Shown here in pieces: positions 33,446 to 41,564 of a DNA stretch of 43,755 nucleotides (positions are counted from its first letter, which is position 1; each line of letters opens with the position of its first letter). The position numbers were made by a program, and so were the translations under genes. This DNA is from Gemmatimonadota bacterium (GTDB taxonomy: Bacteria; JAAXHH01). Under the pieces are notes generated by a model, which was not told the origin of the DNA, made no database searches, and saw only the letters and a list, made by a program, of their open reading frames with translations. The DNA is taken from assembly GCA_009835325.1 (NCBI GenBank), contig VXWP01000002.1, forward strand, positions 1 through 43,755. The letters run 5' to 3'.

Positions 33446-34432
33446 ATGCGGCACAGAATCCTGGGGAAGACCGGCATACGGGTCAGCGAGATCGGCATGG
33501 GCGGTTTGTTCGTTTCATCCCATGGCTCGGACCGGGCCGAGGGCATTCGGGCGGTACGGCGGGGACTGGAACTCGGAATAAACTTCGTGGACACGGCGCC
33601 TTCGTACCGTGATTCCGAGGAAGTGATGGGGCTGGCCCTGGATGGTGTGACGCAACCCTTCATCCTTTCCACCAAGCTCGGCGGGAGGCCACAACCCTTC
33701 GATCCCAGGGACCCGGACCAGTTGCGGCGGTCCGTGGAGACCAGCCTGGAATTGTTGAAGAGAGACGTGATCGACATACTCATGATCCACGAACCGGACC
33801 GCCCCGGCCAGTATGACTGGTTTACGGACTGGGAACGGTTTCACGGTCCCGTTTGCGAGCTGATCGAGGTGTTGAAGTCCGAAGGCGTGATCCGGTACAC
33901 CGGTCTGGGCGGCACCACGGCGTATACGCTGCCCGCCATCATGGCGACAGGCGGGTACGACGTCGTGCTTACGGCATTCAACTACAGCCTGCTCTGGCAG
34001 GAAGCGGTCCACGCGGTGCTTCCCGAAGCCTTGAAGCAGCACATGGGGGTTGTCGTGGGATCTCCCTTGCAGCAGGGGGCGCTATCCGCGTGTTTCACGG
34101 AGCAGGTGGAACGCGGGGCGCCCTGGTTGTCACCGCCCCGGCGCGAGCAGTTCAGACGGCTGTACGCCCTGGTGGATGACCTGGATATGCCCCTTCCGGA
34201 ACTGGCGATCCGCTGGGTGTTGTCTAATCCCGCCGTCTCTACGGTCCTATCGGGATCGAGGTCGGTCGAGGAGGTCGAGCAGAACGTCGGTTACGTGGCG
34301 TCGGGGCCGCTCCCGGCGGCGGTCCTGGACCGGGTGCGGGAGATCGCGGACCTGGTGCCCTTCCGGCCCTTCGAGGAGCCCTTCGGCCTGCCCTTCGCAC
34401 GCACTTACCGGGGGCCCGGCATGGCGCGGTAG
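33446..34432 (+). CDS. Aldo/keto reductase
   Basis: 328-residue NAD(P)H-dependent oxidoreductase with the (alpha/beta)8 barrel. The catalytic tetrad is complete: D49 and Y54 in FVDTAPSYRDSEE, K77 in STKLGG and H115 in LMIHEPD. The cofactor region near the C-terminus reads STVLSGSRSVEEVEQNV. The layout resembles D-threo-aldose 1-dehydrogenases (L-fucose/L-galactose dehydrogenase type), but the substrate is not certain. GGAGG lies five bases before the ATG. It diverges from the decarboxylase gene and converges with the TolC gene, with 20 bases between stops. Confidence 0.92.
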   Translation: MRHRILGKTGIRVSEIGMGGLFVSSHGSDRAEGIRAVRRGLELGINFVDTAPSYRDSEEVMGLALDGVTQPFILSTKLGGRPQPFDPRDPDQLRRSVETSLELLKRDVIDILMIHEPDRPGQYDWFTDWERFHGPVCELIEVLKSEGVIRYTGLGGTTAYTLPAIMATGGYDVVLTAFNYSLLWQEAVHAVLPEALKQHMGVVVGSPLQQGALSACFTEQVERGAPWLSPPRREQFRRLYALVDDLDMPLPELAIRWVLSNPAVSTVLSGSRSVEEVEQNVGYVASGPLPAAVLDRVREIADLVPFRPFEEPFGLPFARTYRGPGMAR

Positions 34433-34452
34433 ACCGTAACGAACCGGATGCG

Positions 34453-35805
34453 TTACCGGTCATCCGATCGATCGTCCATCATACCCAGTACATTCCGCAG
34501 ATTCGAAGCGGCCGTGGCGTAGTCGTACTTCGCCGTAACGTGATCGGTCTCGGCCTGCTTCAGGACGAACTGGGCGTCGATGAGCTCGAGTTGGGTGCTG
34601 ACGCCGCCCTCGTACTGTACCTGCGCGATGGACAGGCCGCGACTGGCCAGTTCGACGGCCTCCTCGCCCGCCCTAACGCGTTCCGACGCCTCCACCACAT
34701 TGAGCACGGCCTCGGTGACGTCCACCTCTATCTGCTTCCCGAGCTGGCGTTCGACGTAACGCGACAGCTCATAGTCCGCCTGGGCCTGCATGATACGGCC
34801 CGAGTTCTGCCTCCCGTCGAAGACCGGAATCGATACGTTGATGAGCGTGTTCCAGCTTCGGGAGAAGTCGTTGAACCCGATCGACTTGAAACCGGGGTCG
34901 TTCACCTGGGCCTGCATCAGGTATCCCGCGGAAAGCGATACGTCGAGCCCGTTTTCTCCCCGGGCAAGCCGGATCGCCGCATCGTTCATCGTGGTCTGCA
35001 ACCGGGCGGCTTTCAGGTCCGATCGGTTTGTAAGCGCCTGGTCCACGGCCGTTTCGATGTCCTCGGGCAAGCCGGATACGTCTACGTCGAGGCCGCCGGT
35101 ACACCGTATACGCGCCTGCCGGGGCAGCCCGATCAGGCGCTTGAGGTCCGCTTTCGCGATCGCGAGCCGGTTCCTGGCCTGTGTGACCGGCGGGAGGGCG
35201 TTGGTCACTTCCACCCGGGCCCTGAGTACGTCATAGTCCGATACCGTCCCGGCTTCGTAAAAACGTTGTACGCCTTCGTACTGGGCCTCGGCACGGTCAA
35301 AGGCCGCCGTGGAGACCTCCAGCGTGGCTTCGGCCAAAAGGACATCGTAGTACCCGTCGTGGATCTGGTGCACGATGTTTCCTCGCATCCGGTCCGTGTT
35401 GGATGCCGAAATCCGCTGGTAGTAACGCGCGATTCTCAGGCCGACGCCAACCTGTCCGCCCCGATAGATGGTCTGGGAAAGATCGAGTCCGAAGTTGATT
35501 ACGTTGTCGGTACCGACTTTGAAGGTCTGGCCGCCGAAATTAAACTCCGGAAGAGCCCAGTTCCGTGTGACGGAACTGCTGAAGTCGAGCTTGGGCAGCG
35601 CTTCGGAATAGGCTTCCCTCACGCGCGCCCGGGCACGGTCTTCCTCCACCCTGGTACTCAGTAGGGATTCGTTATTCCTGAGCGCAAGCTCGACGGCCCG
35701 GTCGAGCGTAAGCACGATCTCGTCGTCTTGCTGGGCGGACAACGGTAGTGCGACGCCGACCGCAATAGCGATCGACACCACGGCATTTTTCACGGTGCGA
35801 ATCAT
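34453..35805 (-). CDS. TolC-family outer-membrane efflux protein
   Basis: 450-residue outer-membrane channel of a tripartite efflux pump. A signal peptide is visible (RTVKNAVVSIAIAVGVALPLS, cleavage near SAQQ). The two repeated outer-membrane efflux halves are clear: LTLDRAVELALRNNESLLST with the following coiled coil, and SLSAGYLMQAQV to YEGGVSTQLELIDAQFVLKQ. GGAGGA lies about six bases before ATG 35805; an earlier ATG at 35841 would overlap the RND gene end. It is the third gene of the MFP-RND-TolC operon. Confidence 0.95.
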   Translation of the reverse strand: MIRTVKNAVVSIAIAVGVALPLSAQQDDEIVLTLDRAVELALRNNESLLSTRVEEDRARARVREAYSEALPKLDFSSSVTRNWALPEFNFGGQTFKVGTDNVINFGLDLSQTIYRGGQVGVGLRIARYYQRISASNTDRMRGNIVHQIHDGYYDVLLAEATLEVSTAAFDRAEAQYEGVQRFYEAGTVSDYDVLRARVEVTNALPPVTQARNRLAIAKADLKRLIGLPRQARIRCTGGLDVDVSGLPEDIETAVDQALTNRSDLKAARLQTTMNDAAIRLARGENGLDVSLSAGYLMQAQVNDPGFKSIGFNDFSRSWNTLINVSIPVFDGRQNSGRIMQAQADYELSRYVERQLGKQIEVDVTEAVLNVVEASERVRAGEEAVELASRGLSIAQVQYEGGVSTQLELIDAQFVLKQAETDHVTAKYDYATAASNLRNVLGMMDDRSDDR

Positions 35806-35837
35806 GCGATCCTCCAGCTTTACTCTCCGGCTTACGT

Positions 35838-38800
35838 TCATACCGCTGATACGGGCTGATCAACGGCGACACCGCTATCCCGCCCGCTTTCTTCTTCTGC
35901 CTTCGCTTCCCGGTCACCCCGTTCGGCCCATCCCGACACGAAGTCGTACATGACGGGCACCACGATCAGGGTCAAGACCGTGGCTATGGCCAGTCCGAAG
36001 ATCACGGCTACGCCCATGGGACCCCACCACTGCGAGCTTTCTCCGCCGATCTCGAGCGAGAGCGTCATGAAATTGAAGCTGAACCCGGTGGTCAGGGGAA
36101 TGAGGCCGAGGATGGTCGTGATCGCCGTCAAAAGGACCGGCCGAAGCCGGGTCACTCCGCCCTGGACGATCGCTTCCCTCCGCCGCAGGCCGCGGTTTCG
36201 CAGTTTTCTGATGTAATCGATCAGCACGATGGCATTGTTTACGACGACACCGGCCAGGCTGATGACCCCGATTCCGGTCATAATGATGCCGAAGGGCGTG
36301 GCCGTCACGATCAGTCCAAACAGGACCCCGATCAGCGACAGCACCACGGACATCATGATGATAAAGGGCATGGTGACGGAATTGAACTGCGTGACGAGCA
36401 CGAGCGTAATCATGATCAGGGCGATGAAAAAAGCCCTGGACAGGAACTCGGTCGCTTCGTCCTGTTCCACGTTCTCACCGGCGTACCGCAGGGCGTATCC
36501 CTCGGGCAGGTCGAGGTCCGCCAGGGTGGCCTGCACATCCGCGAGCACGTCGTTGGCGAGCCGGCCCTCCACGTCGCCTTCGATGGTCAGCACGCGTTCC
36601 TGGTCCTTCCGCCTGATGGATCCCACGCCGCCGTCCACACGGGTCCGCGCCAGGGTGCTCAACGAGACCAGTTCGTCTTCATGAATGATGTGTATGCGTT
36701 CCAGGTCGGCAAACGTGGCCCGCTCGGGTTCGGCGAACCGGACCACGATGTCGTATTCTTCCTCCCCTACCCGGTACTTGGAGGCTTCCGTACCATTGAT
36801 GGCGGTGCGAACCGCCCGTGCGATCTCTGCGGTGTTCATTTCCAGCAGGGCGGCCTGTTCACGGTCGATTTCGACTTTCAGCTCAGGTTTGCCCGAATCG
36901 TAGTCGTCCTTGAGGTCCACCAGGCCCGGAATGTTCTCGATGCGCAGCATCACCTGGTCCGCCAATCCGCCGAGTATGGCGAAATCCTCCCCCACGATTT
37001 CGATGTTCACCGGCGCTGCGGTGGGCGGACCGACATCGGGCGTTACGATTTCCACGTCTGCGCCGATGAGCCGTTCCATCCGCTGTCTGATCATCTCCAC
37101 CGTGTAGAAGGAGGACTGTTCCCGGTCCTGCCGTTCCACCAGGTCGACGATGATCCGCGATCTGTGGGGCGTCCCGCCGCCGCCGCCCGAGCCGGGATTC
37201 TGGGAGTCCGAGGCTGCCCCCACGCTGGCGACGTACTGGTTCATGTCGGGCACGTCCTGTATGAAATCTTCCGCCTGCCGGACCACGCCGTCGGAGACGT
37301 CCAGCTGGGTGCCGATCGCCGTGTTGACGTCGATGTAAGCCTGGTTGGGTTCGGTCTCCGGGAAAAACTCCACCCCCTTGCCGATCAACCCGTAAAGCAC
37401 GATCATCCCGATGAGCACGCCGCAGGTGACGAACATGACCGGGGCCCGGTGGGCCAGCGCCCACATGAGAAACCGGCTGTACCGCCCGCGCAGGGATATC
37501 AGCCACTTCTGGTCCTTCCGCGCCGTGTTCACGTTGAGCAACACGGAGCAGACCGTGGGATTGATGATGAGGGCGACGAACAGCGAGGCGGACAGGGTGA
37601 TGATCAGCGTGGCCGGGAGATAGCTCATGAAGTCGCCGATAATGCCCGGCCAGAACAGCATGGGGGCAAAGGCGCACAGGGTGGTGAGGGTGGAAGTGCA
37701 GACCGGCACGGCCACCTCGCCCACGCCTTCGCGGGCGGCGCGGACCAGGGGCCTGCCTTCCTCGCGGTGGCGATAGATATTCTCGACGATCACGATGGCG
37801 TTGTCCACCAGCATGCCGAGTGCCAGGATCAGGCTGAAGAGCACGATCATGTTCAGGGTGTAGCCCAGGATATCGAGCACGATGAAGGAGATCAGCATGG
37901 ACAGCGGAATCGCTATGGCCACGAAAAGGGCGTTGCGCACGCCCATGAACATGAACAGCACGCAGACGACGAGGATCAGGCCCGAGATGATATTGTTCTC
38001 CAGGTCGCTGACCATGGAACGGATGTCCTTGGACTGGTCCGCCAGGACCGCCAGGTTTACCGTCGCCGGCAACCGCTCCCGTTCGTCGTCCAGCAGCTCC
38101 TTTACGGCGTCGGCGATCTGAATCAGGTTCTCTCCGCTGCGTTTCTGTACGTTCAGGGTAACACAGGGCAGGCCGTTCAGCCGGGCGATGGAGGTTTCTT
38201 CTTTGAATCCGAAACGGACCTCCGCCACGTCCGTGATGGCGATCGGTTGCCGGTTGCGGGTCTCGACCACCAGCGACCCGATCTCCTCCGGCGTCGTGAA
38301 TTCACCCGGGACCCTGACGGCGTAACGCAGGGTTCCGGTCTTGATCGAACCACCGGGCATATTCAGATTTTCCTGGCGTATCGTCTCGATGATATCATCA
38401 AGCTCCAGGCCGTAGTACACCAGCCGGTCCGGATCGACATTGACCTGTACTTCCCGTTCCAGCCCTCCCGCGACCGTTACGTCCAGCACACCCGGGATCT
38501 GCTCGATGCGCTGCTCCAGGTCTTCCGCGATGTCTTTCAGCGTTACGAGGCTGTGGGTCCCCGCAACGTTGATCACCAGGATGGGGATGTCATCGAAGTT
38601 GATCTCCTGGATGGTGGATTCCTCCGCGTCTTCCGGGATCTCGGCCCGCGCGAGGTCGACCTCCTCACGAACCTTCTGGAGCGCATTGTTGATGTCGACG
38701 TCGGTTTCGAATTCGATGACCACCGTCGAGATCCCCTCGCTGGAGGTAGAGGAAATTTCTTTCACATTGGACAGTTCTTCGAGATGCTTCTCGATCGGCT

Positions 38801-38993
38801 GGGTAACGAGGTTCTCGATGTCCGCGGGAGCCACGCCGAAATAGGGGGTGGCGACAAAGACGATCGGTATGGTGATCGAGGGGGTTGATTCGCGCGGCAG
38901 GGACAGGTAGGACATGAAGCCGAGGAGTATCACGGCCCCGGTCAAAACGAAGATGCTGATTCTGTTTTTGATCGCCAGGTCAGAAACTTTCAA
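35838..38993 (-). CDS. RND multidrug efflux transporter (AcrB-like)
   Basis: 1051-residue inner-membrane pump of the HAE-RND family, exporting hydrophobic or amphiphilic compounds with proton import. Two large periplasmic loops and twelve helices are seen. Family stretches are RESTPSITIPIVFVATPYFG, ILALGMLVDNAIVIVENIYRHREEG and, in the second half, VVLSLIGVLFGLIVTATPFG and VSLAGVVVNNAIVLIDYIRK. The TM4 proton relay reads V-D-N where AcrB has D-D, so the second acidic residue is Asn. The start is TTG 38993, with GGGAG about nine bases upstream. It follows the MFP gene by 45 bases. Confidence 0.96.
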   Translation of the reverse strand: MKVSDLAIKNRISIFVLTGAVILLGFMSYLSLPRESTPSITIPIVFVATPYFGVAPADIENLVTQPIEKHLEELSNVKEISSTSSEGISTVVIEFETDVDINNALQKVREEVDLARAEIPEDAEESTIQEINFDDIPILVINVAGTHSLVTLKDIAEDLEQRIEQIPGVLDVTVAGGLEREVQVNVDPDRLVYYGLELDDIIETIRQENLNMPGGSIKTGTLRYAVRVPGEFTTPEEIGSLVVETRNRQPIAITDVAEVRFGFKEETSIARLNGLPCVTLNVQKRSGENLIQIADAVKELLDDERERLPATVNLAVLADQSKDIRSMVSDLENNIISGLILVVCVLFMFMGVRNALFVAIAIPLSMLISFIVLDILGYTLNMIVLFSLILALGMLVDNAIVIVENIYRHREEGRPLVRAAREGVGEVAVPVCTSTLTTLCAFAPMLFWPGIIGDFMSYLPATLIITLSASLFVALIINPTVCSVLLNVNTARKDQKWLISLRGRYSRFLMWALAHRAPVMFVTCGVLIGMIVLYGLIGKGVEFFPETEPNQAYIDVNTAIGTQLDVSDGVVRQAEDFIQDVPDMNQYVASVGAASDSQNPGSGGGGGTPHRSRIIVDLVERQDREQSSFYTVEMIRQRMERLIGADVEIVTPDVGPPTAAPVNIEIVGEDFAILGGLADQVMLRIENIPGLVDLKDDYDSGKPELKVEIDREQAALLEMNTAEIARAVRTAINGTEASKYRVGEEEYDIVVRFAEPERATFADLERIHIIHEDELVSLSTLARTRVDGGVGSIRRKDQERVLTIEGDVEGRLANDVLADVQATLADLDLPEGYALRYAGENVEQDEATEFLSRAFFIALIMITLVLVTQFNSVTMPFIIMMSVVLSLIGVLFGLIVTATPFGIIMTGIGVISLAGVVVNNAIVLIDYIRKLRNRGLRRREAIVQGGVTRLRPVLLTAITTILGLIPLTTGFSFNFMTLSLEIGGESSQWWGPMGVAVIFGLAIATVLTLIVVPVMYDFVSGWAERGDREAKAEEESGRDSGVAVDQPVSAV

Positions 38994-39038
38994 CTGGAAA
39001 TACTCCCGTGGACGCCCTCGGCAAACGCGGTCACCGTG

Positions 39039-40106
39039 CTACATCCCTTCGTTTCTGACCTGAATGGTTTCACCGTTTACCAGGTTCCGGTGGCCGACGA
39101 CAATGAGGGTATCGCCCGTCGCAAGCCCATTCGTCACCAGCACCTGGTCGCCGGAAGTCGAACCGAGTTCAACCGGTACGGAACGGGCGACGTTCCGGTC
39201 TGCCAAAAACACGATCCGGCCCTGATCGGTGTCGATAACGGCGTCCTGGGGGATGACGATGGCTGCCGGTATGTTGTCTTTGACCACGCGGATGGTGACG
39301 GCCATTTCGGGCTTAAGCCGGTGCGCCGGATTGTCCAGCGTGATTTCCACGGGTACGGTTCGGCTGTCCGGGTCCAGCGTCGTTCCGATATAGGAGATGT
39401 CCGCTTCCAGGGTAACGTCCGGATAAGCAGGAAACGTAAGGGTAGCCCGCGTGCCGTCGGTGACGTGTTTCAAATGACGTTCGGGGACACCGGCCACGAT
39501 CTTGACACGGTCGATCTCCACGAGGTCCACGAACTCCCTTCCGGGCGTTGCCAGTTCGCCCACCTCGAGATTGCGGCTGTCCACCACCCCGGAGATCGGG
39601 GCCCGGATAACGGTCTTGCTCAGGTAGGTCTGGGCCTGTTGATGCCGTGCGAGGTTTATGTCATGGCGGTACTTGGTGTCGAGGTAAACGGACTCCGCCA
39701 GCGCTTTCTGCTCCAACAGCCGCTCCTGGTTGCGCAGGGTCAGGCCGCTGGCGTTTACGGCCGCTTCGGCCTCGTCCGCGGCCGCCTTGAGCAGTTCGTC
39801 GTCCAACCGGGCCAGCACGGCGTTCTGCCGCACAGACTCGCCTTTTTCGACCTCAATGTGCCTTACCAGGCCGGTTGCTTCAATGCTCACCACGACGCGC
39901 CGGACCGGCTTGACTTCGCCCACCAGCCTGAGATGATTGATGAATTCCCGGGGCTCGACCACCCGGGTCACCACGTTTACAGACCGCGTTTCCTCCACGG
40001 CGGACGCTTCGTTGGCGGCGCTGCCGCTTTCACTGCAGCCTGCGGCTGCCAGTATGCCGACCATGCATGCGGCCGAACCCAACCAGTGCCTGGCGCGGTT
40101 GATCAT
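39039..40106 (-). CDS. RND efflux membrane-fusion protein (lipoprotein)
   Basis: 355-residue periplasmic adaptor linking the RND pump to TolC. A lipoprotein signal peptide ends in ILAAAGC (Cys24), so it is anchored to the inner membrane. The lipoyl-like hairpin is visible (VVSIEATGLVRHIEVEKGES and KTVIRAPISGVVDSRNLEVG), followed by beta-barrel and membrane-proximal domains (TVPVEITLDNPAHRLKPEMA, VIPQDAVIDTDQGRIVFLAD). ATG 40106 has AAGGAG nine bases upstream; the frame from 40178 adds a false N-terminus. It is first in the operon. The ~90-base leader carries two pairs of tandem repeats. Confidence 0.95.
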   Translation of the reverse strand: MINRARHWLGSAACMVGILAAAGCSESGSAANEASAVEETRSVNVVTRVVEPREFINHLRLVGEVKPVRRVVVSIEATGLVRHIEVEKGESVRQNAVLARLDDELLKAAADEAEAAVNASGLTLRNQERLLEQKALAESVYLDTKYRHDINLARHQQAQTYLSKTVIRAPISGVVDSRNLEVGELATPGREFVDLVEIDRVKIVAGVPERHLKHVTDGTRATLTFPAYPDVTLEADISYIGTTLDPDSRTVPVEITLDNPAHRLKPEMAVTIRVVKDNIPAAIVIPQDAVIDTDQGRIVFLADRNVARSVPVELGSTSGDQVLVTNGLATGDTLIVVGHRNLVNGETIQVRNEGM

Positions 40107-40119
40107 CGATGCCCGCTCC

Positions 40120-40173
40120 TTGTATATCTTTTGTATATCTGCGTGTACCGTTTCCGACGTACTGTTTCCGACG
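40120..40173. repeat. Two pairs of short direct repeats in the efflux operon leader
   Basis: TTGTATATCT occurs at 40120-40129 and 40131-40140. Next to it TACCGTTTCCGACG (40146-40159) is followed directly by TACTGTTTCCGACG (40160-40173), one mismatch. Both pairs lie between the predicted promoter and the MFP start, where an activator, repressor or RNA element could act. Confidence 0.8.
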
Positions 40174-40185
40174 GCCAACGCCGAC

Positions 40186-40214
40186 TTGCCGGGACGGCCG
40201 AAATAACGTAATAT
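40186..40214 (+). promoter_or_regulatory. Possible promoter of the GT9 gene
   Basis: TTGCCG (40186-40191) and TAATAT (40209-40214) are 17 bases apart on the plus strand. It overlaps the opposing efflux promoter, so the two would compete. Confidence 0.4.
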
Positions 40215-40230
40215 CAGGACATCCTGTCAA
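40202..40230 (-). promoter_or_regulatory. Promoter of the RND efflux operon
   Basis: On the minus strand TTGACA (40225-40230), within CTTGACAGG, is followed after 17 bases by GTTATT (40202-40207). The -35 is perfect and the -10 is weak, which suits a regulated promoter. The leader is about 90 bases. Confidence 0.55.
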
Positions 40231-40334
40231 GTACATCTATACAAAAGGGGACGGTGCGCCATTCAATAAAACAGCGGTCCCCAGCGAGGTAGATTCCATG
40301 GCCGGGGAACCACGCTGCGCACCGCCGACATGTT

Positions 40335-41552
40335 ATGTGGAAAACGATCAACAACATCGCGTACCGGCTCTACTTCGCGTACCGGAGCCGGATATCGCGC
40401 CGTGAAAACAAGCGGTGGACGGTCCGGGTTGCACCAACGCGGGACCCGGAACCCAGACCCGTGCTATACGTGGCATGGGGACGGATCGGAGACGTGGTCC
40501 TGGCCACCGGGCATCTCAAGCGGATGCGGCGGTGGTTTCACCCCAGTCCGGTCTGGTTCCTGGGAAGGTCGCGCGTGAGGCCGCTCGTCGAGCCGCACGT
40601 GGACGCCTTCCTGCCGTTCCCCGAACCGGCCGCGCGCCTAACCGGGTCCGGAGGCGCCCCGGCCGCGTCGCTCGATGGGATCGCGAACCGGTCGTTCCGG
40701 TGCGTCATCGCGGACATTCACACGTTCTACGGCGGGCTCTTCGCCCTGGATGCCGTGCTTGCCGCCGTGCGGGCGGACCGCAGGTTCGTCTACGAAGGAT
40801 ACCACCTGGGCGAAGACCTGGCGCCGGAACGGCCCTATCCGGCCGGGTACGAGGTCGTGCCCAAGTACGAGGACGGTGAAGGCGGGGGAAAGAACTTCGC
40901 CTCATGCCATTTATTGCATCACAACGCCCATTACATCCGACGCGTGCTGGCGCATTGTGGCGTTGAAACGGACGGCGGGGAGGCGTGGCGGCCGGATCTG
41001 GATCACGTCGGATCGGGAGCCGACGCATGCCATCGCTTCGGGGTCGAACCCGGGGAGTACGTAGCGTGGCAACCCCTCAGCGACAATCGGCGGAAGGACT
41101 ACCCGATGGCGCGGTGGGCGGAGACGATCCGCGCATTCCCTGAAATGCAGTTTGTCGCGCTGGTCGAGCCCGGCAGGGCCGACGAAGTGAGCCGGACGGC
41201 GCCGCAAGGCGTCCGCGTGATCGAAACGTCTTTAACCGGGGTGATGAAGTTGATACGGGAAGCACGCCTGTTCGTCGGACTGGACTCGGGACTGAGCCAT
41301 ATCTCGACGGTCATGGGTACCCCCACGGTGTGTGTCTGTCCGGACAGCCACCTCGGGTATTTCTTTCCCTATCCGGAAAGCTACGGTTACAGGAACCTGC
41401 ACACCGTCGTACATCCGGACTACCTGCCGTGCCGGGGTTGTTTCATGACCTGCCGGCACGAACCCCTCACGTCGACGGTCACCCGGGGCGCCCTCTGCCT
41501 TCGCACGTTACCTTCCCGGCTGGTCATCGAGGCCATCCGGTCCGCATTGTAG
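40335..41552 (+). CDS. Glycosyltransferase family 9 (heptosyltransferase-like)
   Basis: 405-residue GT-B glycosyltransferase of family 9, which includes ADP-heptose:LPS heptosyltransferases. Family features are VLYVAWGRIGDVVLATGHLK with the acceptor-site motif near the start, YVAWQPLSDNRRKDYPMARW in the nucleotide-sugar domain and ARLFVGLDSGLSHISTVMGTPTV, the classic GT9 signature in the C-terminal half. The tail has four close Cys (LPCRGCFMTCRHEP and ALCLRT) that could bind metal or form disulfides, as in some GT9 enzymes. No ribosome site is obvious before ATG 40335. It probably builds surface polysaccharide; no neighbouring LPS genes are seen. Confidence 0.88.
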   Translation: MWKTINNIAYRLYFAYRSRISRRENKRWTVRVAPTRDPEPRPVLYVAWGRIGDVVLATGHLKRMRRWFHPSPVWFLGRSRVRPLVEPHVDAFLPFPEPAARLTGSGGAPAASLDGIANRSFRCVIADIHTFYGGLFALDAVLAAVRADRRFVYEGYHLGEDLAPERPYPAGYEVVPKYEDGEGGGKNFASCHLLHHNAHYIRRVLAHCGVETDGGEAWRPDLDHVGSGADACHRFGVEPGEYVAWQPLSDNRRKDYPMARWAETIRAFPEMQFVALVEPGRADEVSRTAPQGVRVIETSLTGVMKLIREARLFVGLDSGLSHISTVMGTPTVCVCPDSHLGYFFPYPESYGYRNLHTVVHPDYLPCRGCFMTCRHEPLTSTVTRGALCLRTLPSRLVIEAIRSAL

Positions 41553-41564
41553 TTCCATGCCGCA

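Noticed and set aside
34436-34456. Inverted repeat GTAACG-9-CGTTAC between converging AKR and TolC genes, considered as a two-way terminator
   Set aside because: The stem is only six pairs and neither side has a T-run, so it is too weak to call.
36681-38888. 735-codon open frame on the plus strand
   Set aside because: It lies wholly opposite the RND pump gene, which has full family similarity. The translation is His/Asp/Gly-rich low-quality sequence typical of an antisense shadow.
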